In this document: piece by piece, positions 41,571 to 51,016 of the stretch
Numbering within the stretch: the stretch's first letter is position 1
Layout of the letters: each line of letters starts with the position of its first letter
Assembly: GCA_947493585.1 (NCBI GenBank)
Contig: CANLRI010000001.1
Coordinates: 1,488,001 to 1,552,000, forward strand
Direction: 5' to 3'
Length of the DNA: 64,000 bases
DNA from: an uncultured Planococcus sp.
Lineage (GTDB): Bacteria; Bacillota; Bacilli; Bacillales_A; Planococcaceae
Made by a program: the position numbers and the translations under genes
The notes under the pieces: generated by a model
What the model was told of the DNA's origin: nothing
The model's input: the letters and a program-made list of their open reading frames with translations, nothing else
Databases searched by the model: none

Positions 41571-42017
41571 ATGGAAAAAACATTTTTGATGGTAAAACCT
41601 GATGGTGTCCAACGCAATGTCATCGGTGAAATCGTTTCCCGTTTCGAGAAAAAAGGCTATCATTTGGCAGGCGCTAAATTGATGCAAATCCCGACTGAGC
41701 TTGCTGAACAGCATTACGGCGAGCACAAAGAGCGCCCATTCTTCGGCGAACTAGTAGACTTCATCACTTCTGGACCAGTTTTCGCAATGGTTTGGGAAGG
41801 CGAAAACGTCATCTTGACTGCGCGTCAAATGATGGGAGCTACAAACCCGAAAGATGCAGCTCCAGGAACAATCCGCGGCGACTTCGCAGTCACTGTCGGC
41901 AAAAACATGATCCACGGTTCTGATTCAGCTGAAAGCGCTGAGCGCGAAATCGGCTTGTTCTTCAAAGAAGAAGAATTGGTATCTTACGAAAAAACAATGA
42001 ACAACTGGGTTAACTAA
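41571..42017 (+). CDS. ndk: Nucleoside diphosphate kinase
   Basis: Transfers the terminal phosphate from NTPs to NDPs through a phosphohistidine. The 148-residue protein has the active-site His115 in [16 protein letters not shown] and the N-terminal [14 protein letters not shown]. The ATG follows AGAGGAGTG. It has its own promoter and terminator. In B. subtilis cheR lies between ndk and the aro genes; here it is absent and only a 233-base gap with no gene separates ndk and aroC. Confidence 0.96.
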   Translation: MEKTFLMVKPDGVQRNVIGEIVSRFEKKGYHLAGAKLMQIPTELAEQHYGEHKERPFFGELVDFITSGPVFAMVWEGENVILTARQMMGATNPKDAAPGTIRGDFAVTVGKNMIHGSDSAESAEREIGLFFKEEELVSYEKTMNNWVN

Positions 42018-42027
42018 TCCAAGTATT

Positions 42028-42066
42028 GAAATGCGGCCGCGCAATCGGCCGCATTTTTTTATTTTC
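42028..42066 (+). terminator. Terminator of ndk
   Basis: AATGCGGCCG pairs with CGGCCGCATT around CGCAAT, followed by a T-run. Confidence 0.9.
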
Positions 42067-42250
42067 AAGAGTGATCGGAAGAATCGAGCAGCGCGCGAAA
42101 CAATGGTTTGATGTAAGCGGTTTCTTTTGTTGACGCGGTTTATTGCTATTCGAATGTTTAGTTTTCTTCATATTTAGGATAGAATTGAACAAATGCCATA
42201 TGGTATAGTGATAATTAAATACTTTAGCACGTTGAAGGGAGAAAGCGTAC

Positions 42251-43423
42251 ATGCGTTACTTAACAGCAGGAGAATCTCACGGTCCACAATTGACCGCCAT
42301 TATTGAAGGGTTGCCAGCGCAATTGCCTTTGACGGCGGAAATGATCAATAAAGAGTTAAAACGTCGCCAGGGAGGCCATGGCCGCGGCCGCCGCATGCAA
42401 ATTGAGACAGATACAGTGGAAATTGTTTCAGGAGTTCGCCACGGGAAGACATTAGGCTCTCCTGTCGCATTGGTCGTCAAAAATGATGACTGGAAGCATT
42501 GGACGAATGTCATGGGTATTGAGCCGATTGAAGGAACCGATGAAGTGAAACGCCAGTTGACGCGCCCACGCCCGGGTCATGCTGATTTGAACGGTGGCAT
42601 GAAGTATGGCCATCGTGACCTGCGGAACGTATTGGAACGTTCTTCTGCACGTGAAACGACTGTGCGCGTAGCGGTCGGCGCAGTGGCTAAGCAGCTGCTT
42701 TCTGAACTAGGCGTTAAGATCGTGTCGCACGTCACAGAAATTGGCGGCATTAAAGTCGACCCTGCAAGCTATATCGGGAAATCTGCAGATGAAATCCGTG
42801 ACATTGTTGAACAGGATGCTGTTTATTGTGCAGATTCATCTAAAACAAAAGAAATGACCGATTTGATCGACGCCACGAAGAAAAATGGCGACTCGATCGG
42901 CGGTACGGTAGAAGTCATCGTGGAAGGCATGCCAGCCGGAATCGGCAGCTATGTACATTATGATCGCAAACTGGATGCGAAAATCGCAGCTTCTGTGATG
43001 AGTATCAATGCATTTAAGGGTGTGGAGTTCGGCCTCGGATTTGAAATGGCACGCCGCCCAGGCAGTGAAGTCCATGATGAAATCGTTTGGGATGAGCAAC
43101 AGGGATATACCCGCAGCACGAACAACCTCGGCGGCTTTGAGGGCGGAATGACTACGGGCATGCCGATTATCGTACGCGGCGTAATGAAGCCAATCCCAAC
43201 GCTCTACAAGCCTTTGAAGAGCGTCGACATCGAAACAAAAGAGCCGTTTCAGGCAAGCATCGAACGTTCAGATAGCTGTGCAGTCCCGGCAGCTTCGATC
43301 GTAGCGGAACACGTTGTCGCCTTTGAAGCGGCGAATGCATTGCTTGAGCAATTCGACGCGGATCAATTGCCGCGCCTGAAAGAGAACATTGAAAGCTACA
43401 AAGCCTATACAAAGGAGTTTTAA
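42251..43423 (+). CDS. aroC: Chorismate synthase
   Basis: Converts 5-enolpyruvylshikimate 3-phosphate to chorismate using reduced FMN. The 390-residue protein has the family signatures [50 protein letters not shown] and [12 protein letters not shown]. The ATG follows AAGGGAGAAAG. An extended -10 (TGGTATAGT at 42201-42209) may drive it. It is named aroF in B. subtilis. It heads aroC-aroB-aroH-tyrA-aroA, whose overlaps imply a single transcript. Confidence 0.95.
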   Translation: MRYLTAGESHGPQLTAIIEGLPAQLPLTAEMINKELKRRQGGHGRGRRMQIETDTVEIVSGVRHGKTLGSPVALVVKNDDWKHWTNVMGIEPIEGTDEVKRQLTRPRPGHADLNGGMKYGHRDLRNVLERSSARETTVRVAVGAVAKQLLSELGVKIVSHVTEIGGIKVDPASYIGKSADEIRDIVEQDAVYCADSSKTKEMTDLIDATKKNGDSIGGTVEVIVEGMPAGIGSYVHYDRKLDAKIAASVMSINAFKGVEFGLGFEMARRPGSEVHDEIVWDEQQGYTRSTNNLGGFEGGMTTGMPIIVRGVMKPIPTLYKPLKSVDIETKEPFQASIERSDSCAVPAASIVAEHVVAFEAANALLEQFDADQLPRLKENIESYKAYTKEF

Positions 43424-43426
43424 TTC

Positions 43427-44500
43427 ATGAGGGAGTTGCGCGTCGAGACTGAACATCCATATACGGTGCATATCGGGCAAGGGGCGATTGAGCTGCTGGG
43501 GCAGCACTATCGTGATTTGCTCGCTGCAGCCGATCAAGTGGTCGTAATCGCTGACATCCGGGTGGCTGAATTGCACTTGCCTCAGCTGCTCGAAGCGCTG
43601 GCGGATTTTCAGCCGAAAGTTTTCTGTGTGCCGGCAGGTGAAGGAGCGAAATCCGCTGAAAGCTTTATGGATTGCCATAGCTTTTTGCTTTCGGAGAATT
43701 GCTCACGCAACACGATCATTCTCGCATTTGGGGGAGGCGCAGTCGGGGATCTGGCTGGCTTTGTCGCATCGACTTTCATGCGCGGAGTGCCTTTTATCCA
43801 AGTGCCGACAACGATCTTGGCACATGACAGTGCTGTGGGGGGCAAAACCGCCATCAACCATCCACTAGGTAAAAACATGATCGGGACCTTTTATCAGCCA
43901 CGGGCGGTCGTTTACGACGCCGACTTTCTCCAGACACTGCCTGAAAACGAAATCCGCTCTGGGATGGCTGAAGTGATCAAGCATGCGTTCATTTCGAATA
44001 AAGGCTGGCTTGATGAACTAATGGCGTATCAGGATTTCAGCGGGATACCCGGACAGCAACTTGAAGGCCATCTTGAAAAAGGAATCGCCGTCAAATCGGC
44101 GATTGTCGAAGAAGATGAGTTCGAGGGCGGTGTCCGCAAATTCCTCAATTTCGGTCATACATTGGCGCACGCCATCGAAGCGCATTTGGGCTACGGCAAA
44201 TTGACACACGGGGAAGCTGTCGTGCTTGGCATGGCCTATGCACTCGAATTGTCTGAAAGTCACGAGCTTCCACGATTCCTGGAGTGGGCATCAGCGAATC
44301 ATTATCCGCTTGCGCTATTAATTGAAATGCCATTCGCTGAACTATTGCCTTATATGAAAAAAGACAAAAAATCAACGGCTGCTGCACTGAACTTCGTTTT
44401 GCTTGGAGAAGTTGGACAGCCGTATATAGAAACAATTCCAGAACAGCGAGCACAAGCGGCTTACGATAAGCTAAGAAAAATGATCAAGGAGATGATTTGA
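43427..44500 (+). CDS. aroB: 3-dehydroquinate synthase
   Basis: NAD- and zinc-dependent cyclisation of DAHP to 3-dehydroquinate, the second step of the shikimate pathway. The 357-residue protein shows the NAD-binding LAFGGGAVGDLAGFVAS, the loop VPTTILAHDSAVGGKTAINHP, and zinc ligands in NFGHTLAHAIEA and HGEAVVLGM. ATG 43427 lies three bases after the aroC stop with AAAGGAG upstream. Its stop codon shares one base with aroH. Confidence 0.95.
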   Translation: MRELRVETEHPYTVHIGQGAIELLGQHYRDLLAAADQVVVIADIRVAELHLPQLLEALADFQPKVFCVPAGEGAKSAESFMDCHSFLLSENCSRNTIILAFGGGAVGDLAGFVASTFMRGVPFIQVPTTILAHDSAVGGKTAINHPLGKNMIGTFYQPRAVVYDADFLQTLPENEIRSGMAEVIKHAFISNKGWLDELMAYQDFSGIPGQQLEGHLEKGIAVKSAIVEEDEFEGGVRKFLNFGHTLAHAIEAHLGYGKLTHGEAVVLGMAYALELSESHELPRFLEWASANHYPLALLIEMPFAELLPYMKKDKKSTAAALNFVLLGEVGQPYIETIPEQRAQAAYDKLRKMIKEMI

Positions 44501-44883
44501 TGATTCGAGGGGTCAGAGGCGCCATCACCATCACGAAAGATGAAGCGTCCCAAATTTTGGAGCAAACGCGCCGCTTGGTCTTGGAAATGGCCAAAGAAAA
44601 CGGCATTGAACCGGACGAAGTAGCTTCGGTCATCGTATCGACAACGACGGATATCTCTGCAGCTTTTCCTGCAAAAGCCGTGCGTACTATCGAGGGCTGG
44701 ACGTATGTGCCGGTCATGTGCACACATGAAATGGATGTACCCGGCAGCATGCCGCTATGCATTCGTGTCATGATGCACGTAAATACGAAGCTTGCACAAG
44801 ATAAAATCCAGCATATCTATATGAATGATGCTGTCAAACTGCGTCCCGATTTATCAAAGAAAAGCCAGGTGAGCCAAGCGTGA
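44500..44883 (+). CDS. aroH: Chorismate mutase, AroH type
   Basis: Converts chorismate to prephenate. The 127-residue trimeric AroH fold is recognised from MIRGVRGAITITKDEA and STTTDISAAFPAKAVR, with active-site residues in CTHEMDVPGSMPLCIRVM. It matches B. subtilis AroH in length. Start ATG 44500 has AAGGAG eight bases upstream; the TTG three bases earlier is less likely. In B. subtilis the trp genes and hisC follow; here tyrA follows with a four-base overlap. Confidence 0.94.
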   Translation: MIRGVRGAITITKDEASQILEQTRRLVLEMAKENGIEPDEVASVIVSTTTDISAAFPAKAVRTIEGWTYVPVMCTHEMDVPGSMPLCIRVMMHVNTKLAQDKIQHIYMNDAVKLRPDLSKKSQVSQA

Positions 44884-45968
44884 AAACAGAAGTCCTCATT
44901 ATCGGCCTCGGATTGATCGGCGGATCTTTAGCAAAAGCCTTGCAGCGCAATGAAGATGTTCATGTCTCGGGCTACGATGCGGACGCATTGACTGCTAGAA
45001 AAGCGTTTAAAATGGGCATCATCCAAAGCTCGCCGCCTTCTCTCGAGCAGGCAGCCGCTGCGGCTGATGTCATTGTATTTGCCACGCCGGTCGGGGCTAC
45101 TGTGAAATTAATGGAACAAAGTAAATACTGGGATTTGAAAGAACATGTCATTCTGACAGATACAGGCAGCACCAAAGTTCAAATTATGGAAGCTGCAGCG
45201 AAGTTGACACATACCTTTATCGGCGGTCACCCAATGGCTGGGTCCCACAAAAGCGGTGTTGAAGCCGCCAAAGAAGTGCTTTTTGAAAATGCCTTCTATA
45301 TTTTGACGCCCGGCAAAGAGACGGCTCAGGAAGACCTTGAGAAATTGATCGGGCTTTTATCAGTCACCAAAGCCAAGATTAAAGTGTTAGAAGCGAAAGA
45401 GCACGATCATATGACGGCGATCGTCAGCCATTTCCCTCATTTGATCGCCGCTGCTTTGGTCCATCAGCTAGACCGTGAAGAGCAGTTTCCGTTTGCGCGT
45501 CAGCTCGCAGCAGGCGGTTTTCGCGACACGACGCGCATCGCTTCTGCAAATCCAGATATGTGGCGTGACATCACGACGCAAAACAATGAAATGATTGTCG
45601 AGCAGCTGGACCACTGGATGGACCAGATGACGCATTTGCGGGAGATCTTGCAAAACAATGAACCCGAGCCGATTCACCGCTTTTTCGCGAAAGCGAAGGA
45701 AACGCGCGATGAACTGCCGGTTGCTGGGCACGGTGCCATGTATTCTGTGTTTGATTTATACATCGATATCCCCGATCTACCGGGAATCATCTCGGAAATG
45801 ACAGGTTATCTAGCGGAAGCTGGCATCAGCATCGTCAATTTGAGGATTTTGGAGACACGTGAAGATGTCTTCGGGATTCTCGTCCTTAGTTTCCAGACAG
45901 CGGAAGACCGCGAAAAAGCGCAACGCGTCTTTTCAAAACAGACCGCTTATGACACGTATATCTCCTGA
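44880..45968 (+). CDS. tyrA: Prephenate dehydrogenase
   Basis: NAD-dependent oxidative decarboxylation of prephenate to 4-hydroxyphenylpyruvate on the way to tyrosine. The 362-residue protein has the Rossmann motif IIGLGLIGGSLAKAL at the N-terminus and the catalytic region GGHPMAGSHKSGVEAA. A C-terminal ACT domain (about 290-362, LYIDIPDLPGIISEMTGYL) is probably the tyrosine-feedback site. GTG 44880 overlaps the aroH stop in GTGA, with AGGTGA upstream. Confidence 0.94.
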   Translation: MKTEVLIIGLGLIGGSLAKALQRNEDVHVSGYDADALTARKAFKMGIIQSSPPSLEQAAAAADVIVFATPVGATVKLMEQSKYWDLKEHVILTDTGSTKVQIMEAAAKLTHTFIGGHPMAGSHKSGVEAAKEVLFENAFYILTPGKETAQEDLEKLIGLLSVTKAKIKVLEAKEHDHMTAIVSHFPHLIAAALVHQLDREEQFPFARQLAAGGFRDTTRIASANPDMWRDITTQNNEMIVEQLDHWMDQMTHLREILQNNEPEPIHRFFAKAKETRDELPVAGHGAMYSVFDLYIDIPDLPGIISEMTGYLAEAGISIVNLRILETREDVFGILVLSFQTAEDREKAQRVFSKQTAYDTYIS

Positions 45969-45982
45969 AAGGAATGAAATTC

Positions 45983-47266
45983 ATGTCCAAAACAATCAGC
46001 TACGCAAAACCAGCGTTAACGGGCAGCGTTCAAGTACCCGGGGACAAGTCCATCTCACACCGAGCCATCATGTTCGGTGCACTGGCACAGGGAACGACGA
46101 CCGTCGAAGGCTTCCTGATGGGAGATGACTGTCTGAGCACGATCAGCTGTTTTCGTTCACTCGGAATCGATATCCAAATAGATGGCGAGCATGTGACAGT
46201 GAAAAGCGGCGGGCGGAAAGCCTGGAAAGAGCCGGATGTCGTATTGGATACCGGAAATTCAGGCACGACGACGCGCTTGATGCTCGGTTTGCTAGCGGGC
46301 ACTGATTTCCATTCGGTCATGGCAGGGGACAAATCCATCGCACGCCGCCCAATGAAGCGCATTGTTGAACCTTTGCGCTTGATGGGGGCGGATATCCGCG
46401 GGCGTGACAATGGGCATTTTACGCCGCTTGCCGTCCAAGGAACAGCGCTTCAGGCAATCGACTACACGATGCCTGTCGCAAGCGCACAGGTGAAGTCCGC
46501 GGTGCTACTCGCAGGCTTATCGGCACAAGGAACCACGACTGTCCGCGAACCGGTACCGTCTCGCAACCATACAGAAATCATGCTGAAGCATTTTGGTGCA
46601 GATATCTCGCGCACTGGCGATGTTATTTCATTGACCGGAGGACAGGAACTGCATGCTGCGCATGTTCAGGTGCCTGGGGATATTTCATCCGCTGCTTTTA
46701 TGATCGGCGCAGCGCTCATTGCTGAGGGCAGTGAAATCGAATTGAAAAACGTCGGCATTAACCCGACGCGCACTGGCTTGCTGGATGTGTTCGAAGCCAT
46801 GGGTGCGGACATTCAAGCAAGTGGGCATACATCTGAAGGGGAAGAAGCCGCGGATTTGACGGTCCGCAGCACTTCTTTAACAGGCACGGACATCGGGGGC
46901 GATGTCATTCCTAGGTTGATCGACGAAATTCCATTGATTGCGCTTGTGGCAACACAAGCGCAAGGGCAGACCGTCATCCGCGATGCAGAAGAATTGCGCG
47001 TCAAAGAAACCGACCGCATTCAAGCAGTCGTCACCGAGCTCAAAAAACTCGGCGCTGATATCGAAGCGACAGAAGACGGAATGGTCATACAAGGTCCTAC
47101 ACCGTTGACTGGCGCAGCGATGAATAGCTACGGGGATCACCGCCTCGGCATGATGGCCGCAGTTGCTGCATTGATCGCAGACGGCCCTGTGACGATTGAC
47201 GACCCGGGCTGCATATCGATCTCTTACCCAAACTTTTTTGAACATCTGGATAAGCTGACACAATAA
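45983..47266 (+). CDS. aroA: EPSP synthase
   Basis: 3-phosphoshikimate 1-carboxyvinyltransferase, sixth step of the shikimate pathway. The 427-residue protein carries GDKSISHRAIMFGALAQG, the phosphoenolpyruvate-binding LDTGNSGTTTRLMLGLLAG and the late RVKETDRIQAVVTELKKLG and DHRLGM. The start at 45983 (MSKTISYAKP) is preferred because GAAAGGAA lies at proper distance; ATG 45974 overlaps that site. Named aroE in B. subtilis. It ends the aro/tyr operon. Confidence 0.95.
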   Translation: MSKTISYAKPALTGSVQVPGDKSISHRAIMFGALAQGTTTVEGFLMGDDCLSTISCFRSLGIDIQIDGEHVTVKSGGRKAWKEPDVVLDTGNSGTTTRLMLGLLAGTDFHSVMAGDKSIARRPMKRIVEPLRLMGADIRGRDNGHFTPLAVQGTALQAIDYTMPVASAQVKSAVLLAGLSAQGTTTVREPVPSRNHTEIMLKHFGADISRTGDVISLTGGQELHAAHVQVPGDISSAAFMIGAALIAEGSEIELKNVGINPTRTGLLDVFEAMGADIQASGHTSEGEEAADLTVRSTSLTGTDIGGDVIPRLIDEIPLIALVATQAQGQTVIRDAEELRVKETDRIQAVVTELKKLGADIEATEDGMVIQGPTPLTGAAMNSYGDHRLGMMAAVAALIADGPVTIDDPGCISISYPNFFEHLDKLTQ

Positions 47267-47291
47267 CTCTCCTTCGGGGGAGTTTTTATTA
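47265..47291 (+). terminator. Terminator of the aro/tyr operon
   Basis: AACTC-CC-TTCG-GG-GAGTT is followed by TTTTATT; a short UUCG-loop hairpin. Confidence 0.75.
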
Positions 47292-47344
47292 TGCTAGCAT
47301 GATGGTTTCGTGTACGATAACTATATAACGGCAAGGAATAGGTG

Positions 47345-48604
47345 ATGCAAATGGCAACTTTACAAAATATCCAAGAAGCGGTGCAGGCCGGAGACACGGC
47401 TGCACTTGACACATTGCTCGAACAGTATTTATTGAAAGGCGATCCCGATGAACAATATGCGGTCATGGAATGGCTGCAGGAAATCGGCTTTATCGAAGAA
47501 GCGCTTCGTGTGGTGGAGCATCTTCAGTATATGTTTCCAGAAGAGGCGCAATTGCGCGTCGACCGTTCAAAGCTGTTGATCGATGCTGACCGCGAAGATG
47601 AGGCACTGAACGAGTTGATGGCGATTCCAAAAGACGATGAACTATACCCTCAAGCACTTGTTACATTAGCGGATCTGTTTCAGCTGCAGGGGCTTCTCGA
47701 GGCAGCGGAATTGCGTCTGGATGAAGCGATCGGCCTGATGCCGGACGAACCGCTCTTGCAGCAGGCAAAAGCCGAACTTTTGCTCGACTCCGGACGCTAC
47801 TTGGAGTCAGCGCGGATTTATCAAGAATTGGAAAGCCGCAATGTCAAAATCGAGGGCGTGAACTTGAGCGAACGCTTGGCTGAAGTCTATAGCGCCGGCG
47901 CAGCTTACGAGGAAGCTTTGCCATGTTATGAACGTGCTTTGGAAGACGAAGCTCAGCCCGATGTATTATTCGGCGCTGCATTTGCTGCTTTCCAGGCGAA
48001 ACAATACGAATTGTCGGTGAAACGGCTCGATGAACTTTTGGATGCAGACCCCGATTACTTCTCTGCTTATTTATTGAAAGCGCAATGCTTCAATATGATG
48101 GAAGACTATAAACGTGCTTACGACGCCATCAAACAAGGGCTCGCACGTGATGAGTTCGACAAGGAATTGTATTTATTTGCTGGCAAACTTGCATTGAAGC
48201 TGGGTAAAGGCGAAGAGGGCGTCGAAATGCTCCGTCAGGCGATTGCACTCGATCCCGAATATATGGAGGCTCTTTATGCATTAATCTCTTATTTCCATAC
48301 AGAAGAGCGGGACGAAGAACTGCTTGAGCTTGCCTCGATGGCCGTCGAAAGCGGCAACGACTGGCATGCACTTTATCCGATGATCGCGAAAGCGTACGAC
48401 CGCACAGAACAATTCAGCAAAGCTCTGGAGTATTATGAAAAAGCCTATCCGGCATTTTCCGATGACCCAGAATTCCTTGAATCCTATGCGTTATTTTTAG
48501 TAGAGGAAGGGAATCGCGACCGCGCTCTCGAAATAATTAAACAGCTTCAAGCGCTGGAGCCGGAAAACCCGCAATGGTTCGATTGGCTGCAATCGTTTGA
48601 ATGA
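47345..48604 (+). CDS. ypiA: TPR-repeat protein YpiA
   Basis: A 419-residue soluble protein built almost wholly from tetratricopeptide-type helical hairpins, with clear units such as ALVTLADLFQLQGLLEAAEL and YFSAYLLKAQCFNMMEDYKR. TPR proteins act as interaction scaffolds; the partner here is unknown. ATG 47345 (MQMATLQNIQ) lies eight bases after AAGGA. The gene order ypiA-ypiB-ypiF-qcrABC is that of B. subtilis, suggesting a link to the bc complex, though this is not proven. Confidence 0.88.
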   Translation: MQMATLQNIQEAVQAGDTAALDTLLEQYLLKGDPDEQYAVMEWLQEIGFIEEALRVVEHLQYMFPEEAQLRVDRSKLLIDADREDEALNELMAIPKDDELYPQALVTLADLFQLQGLLEAAELRLDEAIGLMPDEPLLQQAKAELLLDSGRYLESARIYQELESRNVKIEGVNLSERLAEVYSAGAAYEEALPCYERALEDEAQPDVLFGAAFAAFQAKQYELSVKRLDELLDADPDYFSAYLLKAQCFNMMEDYKRAYDAIKQGLARDEFDKELYLFAGKLALKLGKGEEGVEMLRQAIALDPEYMEALYALISYFHTEERDEELLELASMAVESGNDWHALYPMIAKAYDRTEQFSKALEYYEKAYPAFSDDPEFLESYALFLVEEGNRDRALEIIKQLQALEPENPQWFDWLQSFE

Positions 48605-48618
48605 AAGGGGGAGACGAT

Positions 48619-49182
48619 ATGACTGCATCCGTTTCTGTAGGCGAGAAAAAACAATTTGTCCGCTGGTTCCTCGGATCTTATAAAATGAAAAGACGTGAAT
48701 GCATTTGGATCCTCAATTATCTGTTGAGCAACGATGAATTGCTGGAGAAAACACATTTTGTCGAAGAAGCGCATTATTGTCCCCGTGCCATGGTCATGTC
48801 GACCACTGAATCAAAGGAAATTCCATTCCAGTTTTATAAAGGCAAGCTGATGACTGCCGATGCTGAAAAGTCTTTCCATGACCTCAGGCTCCATCCAGAT
48901 GAACCGTTATTCGTACAATTGAATTTCCCAAGCATTCCGCCAACACCGCTTTATCTCGCGGTGTTGGAAGAAAATCCCTATATGCCAAAAGGGGCGGCAG
49001 TCAGCGAACAGGATCGTCTGATAGCAGAGAAGGTATTAAATGAAAGTTTGTCGTCTTATCAAGAAGAAACGATCCTTAAAAAAATCGACGAAGCACTGGA
49101 CGCAGGAGATAAAGAACGATTCTTTGAATTATCTGCCTTGCTGTCTGTAGTGAAATCGGCCAAAAAATTGGAGAGTGACTGA
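48619..49182 (+). CDS. ypiB: UPF0302 protein YpiB
   Basis: A 187-residue soluble protein of the UPF0302 family, function not firmly established. Recognisable segments are KKQFVRWFLGSYKMKRREC, ILNYLLSNDELLEKTHFVE and PRAMVMSTTES. A C-terminal IDEALDAGDKERFFELSALL segment follows, of the type seen in small IDEAL domains (DALDxxDxxxFxxL-like). Start ATG 48619 has AAAGGGGGAG upstream. It overlaps nothing but sits 14 bases after ypiA. It is part of the ypiA-ypiF-qcr neighbourhood. Confidence 0.87.
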   Translation: MTASVSVGEKKQFVRWFLGSYKMKRRECIWILNYLLSNDELLEKTHFVEEAHYCPRAMVMSTTESKEIPFQFYKGKLMTADAEKSFHDLRLHPDEPLFVQLNFPSIPPTPLYLAVLEENPYMPKGAAVSEQDRLIAEKVLNESLSSYQEETILKKIDEALDAGDKERFFELSALLSVVKSAKKLESD

Positions 49183-49186
49183 ATAC

Positions 49187-49639
49187 ATGCATTTCAATAG
49201 CAAAGACATCGATCTATATGCAAGCCAAAAAGATTACGTCGATACTGCGGTCGTCCCGCTGATCGAATTGGACTTAACTGCTTCTGGCATGAAAGCGAGC
49301 GCAGGTGCATCTGAATATCTGCAATCCTTAACTGTTATATTGGAAAAGCAATTCAAAGGGCGGATTCTTTTGCTTCCGCCTATTTCTTATGTTCGGGCAA
49401 CAGACCGAACAGAGCTCGGCGATCAATTGAAAAAAGAGCTGTCGGAAACAGGTTTCAAGCACATTTTCTACTTGACTACTGATGCCAAATGGCGTTCTGT
49501 CGAAGATCTTGACAATGTTCTATGGCTGCCCGCCATTCCGACTGGCGACATGGACCAATCTTTCAAGAAATCGGTCATGGAAGACCAGCTGCGTCAAGTG
49601 CTGCCGCTGTTTACCAAAGAATGGACACATCATTCATGA
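49187..49639 (+). CDS. ypiF: DUF2487 protein YpiF
   Basis: A 150-residue soluble protein matching the DUF2487 family by position and by the sequences YVDTAVVPLIELDL and LLLPPISYV. Function is unknown. ATG 49187 (MHFNSKDIDLY) is chosen; an in-frame GTG at 49175 lies immediately after its GGAGA and overlaps the ypiB stop. It precedes the qcrABC operon, which has its own promoter in the 141-base gap. Confidence 0.82.
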   Translation: MHFNSKDIDLYASQKDYVDTAVVPLIELDLTASGMKASAGASEYLQSLTVILEKQFKGRILLLPPISYVRATDRTELGDQLKKELSETGFKHIFYLTTDAKWRSVEDLDNVLWLPAIPTGDMDQSFKKSVMEDQLRQVLPLFTKEWTHHS

Positions 49640-49676
49640 AATGTTCACAAACTGTTCCATTACACTGAATGCGATA

Positions 49677-49705
49677 TTGACCTTAAGTTTTGATTGATAT
49701 ATCAT
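49677..49705 (+). promoter_or_regulatory. Promoter of qcrABC
   Basis: TTGACC (49677-49682) and TATCAT (49700-49705) are 17 bases apart, with a leader of about 70 bases. The leader holds a small GTCC-ATTT-GGAC hairpin near 49739-49750. Confidence 0.6.
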
Positions 49706-49780
49706 TAGGTTGTCCTAGTAATTATATTTGAATGAGTATGTCCATTTGGACTGACCTTGAATGTTAGAGGGGGGAAAAGA

Positions 49781-50284
49781 ATGAGTAATAATCGTGTATC
49801 ACGACGCCAATTTTTAGGCTACACACTGACTGGTGTAGGTGGTTTCATGGCAGCGGGAATGTTAATGCCGATGGTGCGTTTTGCAGTCGATCCAATTCTG
49901 CAGCAACACGACGCCGGAGATTATGTTTTGACTGACCAAGCTGCTGCCGATATCACAGAAGAGCCTGTACGTGTCGACTTTACATTTGAACAAGTAGACG
50001 CATGGTATACATCTGAAGTCACGAATTCTGCATGGGTTTACAAAGAAGGCGATAAACTAATCGCACTTTCACCTGTCTGCAAACACTTGGGATGCACAGT
50101 CAACTGGGGCGGGGACCCAGAACAGCCAACACAGTTCTTCTGCCCGTGCCACGCTGGACGCTATGAGAAAAACGGCCAGAACATTCCAGGCACGCCGCCG
50201 CTCGGACCTCTTGATGAGTACGACGTTCAAGAGCAGGATGGTTTTGTAGCCATCGGACAAGTAAAACCAAATACTTTAGTTTAA
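49781..50284 (+). CDS. qcrA: Rieske iron-sulfur subunit QcrA of the bc complex
   Basis: Carries the 2Fe-2S centre of the menaquinol:cytochrome c oxidoreductase. The 167-residue protein has a twin-arginine-type N-terminus (SRRQFLGY) and one membrane anchor (about 11-32). Both Rieske motifs are present: Cys100-x-His102-x2-Cys105 (CKHLGC) and Cys121-x-Cys123-His124 (CPCHAGRY). Start ATG 49781 follows AGGGGGG. The complex oxidises menaquinol made with HepS/HepT/MenG. Confidence 0.95.
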   Translation: MSNNRVSRRQFLGYTLTGVGGFMAAGMLMPMVRFAVDPILQQHDAGDYVLTDQAAADITEEPVRVDFTFEQVDAWYTSEVTNSAWVYKEGDKLIALSPVCKHLGCTVNWGGDPEQPTQFFCPCHAGRYEKNGQNIPGTPPLGPLDEYDVQEQDGFVAIGQVKPNTLV

Positions 50285-50305
50285 TAGTTAGGGGGTACGA
50301 CACCA

Positions 50306-50980
50306 GTGCTAAACAAGTTATATGATTGGGTAGATGAGCGATTGGACATCACGCCGATCTGGCGCGATATTGCAGACCATGAAGTACCGGAACACGTTAA
50401 CCCCGCACACCACTTTTCAGCATTTGTCTATTGTTTCGGAGGACTGACGTTCTTTATTACAGTCATCCAAATTTTATCTGGTATGTTCCTTACGATGTAT
50501 TACGTGCCGGATATTGAAAATGCTTGGCAGTCGGTTTATTATCTCCAGAATGAAGTCGCTTTTGGGGAAATCGTGCGTGGGATGCACCACTGGGGAGCTT
50601 CTTTAGTAGTAGTTATGATTTTCCTTCATACGCTACGCGTATTCTTCACAGGATCTTATAAGAAACCTCGTGAGCTCAACTGGGTAGTCGGCGTTATGCT
50701 ATTTGGCGTAATCCTCGGCCTATCTTTCACAGGTTATTTGCTTCCATGGGATATGAAAGCATTGTTCGCAACAAAAGTTGGGATTGAAATTGCAGCTTCT
50801 GTACCGGTGATCGGCGAAACGATCAAAATTTTGCTTGCAGGGGATTCAACGATTCTCGGGGCACAAACTTTGACACGCTTCTTCGCGATCCACGTCTTCT
50901 TCTTGCCTGCTGCTTTGCTTGGGTTGCTCGCAGCACACTTTATCATGATCAGAAGACAAGGTATTTCAGGACCATTGTAA
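50306..50980 (+). CDS. qcrB: Cytochrome b6-type subunit QcrB
   Basis: Membrane subunit that binds the b haems and oxidises menaquinol. The 224-residue protein has four spans and the haem-ligand histidines in HHFSAFVYCFGG-type, GMHHWGASLV and FFAIHVFFLPAAL segments. The length is that of cytochrome b6 rather than full cytochrome b; the rest of the b subunit is fused into QcrC. GTG 50306 has AGGGGG upstream. Confidence 0.94.
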   Translation: MLNKLYDWVDERLDITPIWRDIADHEVPEHVNPAHHFSAFVYCFGGLTFFITVIQILSGMFLTMYYVPDIENAWQSVYYLQNEVAFGEIVRGMHHWGASLVVVMIFLHTLRVFFTGSYKKPRELNWVVGVMLFGVILGLSFTGYLLPWDMKALFATKVGIEIAASVPVIGETIKILLAGDSTILGAQTLTRFFAIHVFFLPAALLGLLAAHFIMIRRQGISGPL

Positions 50981-51016
50981 TTCATCCTTGACCAAGGATT
51001 TTAAGGAGGGGACACT

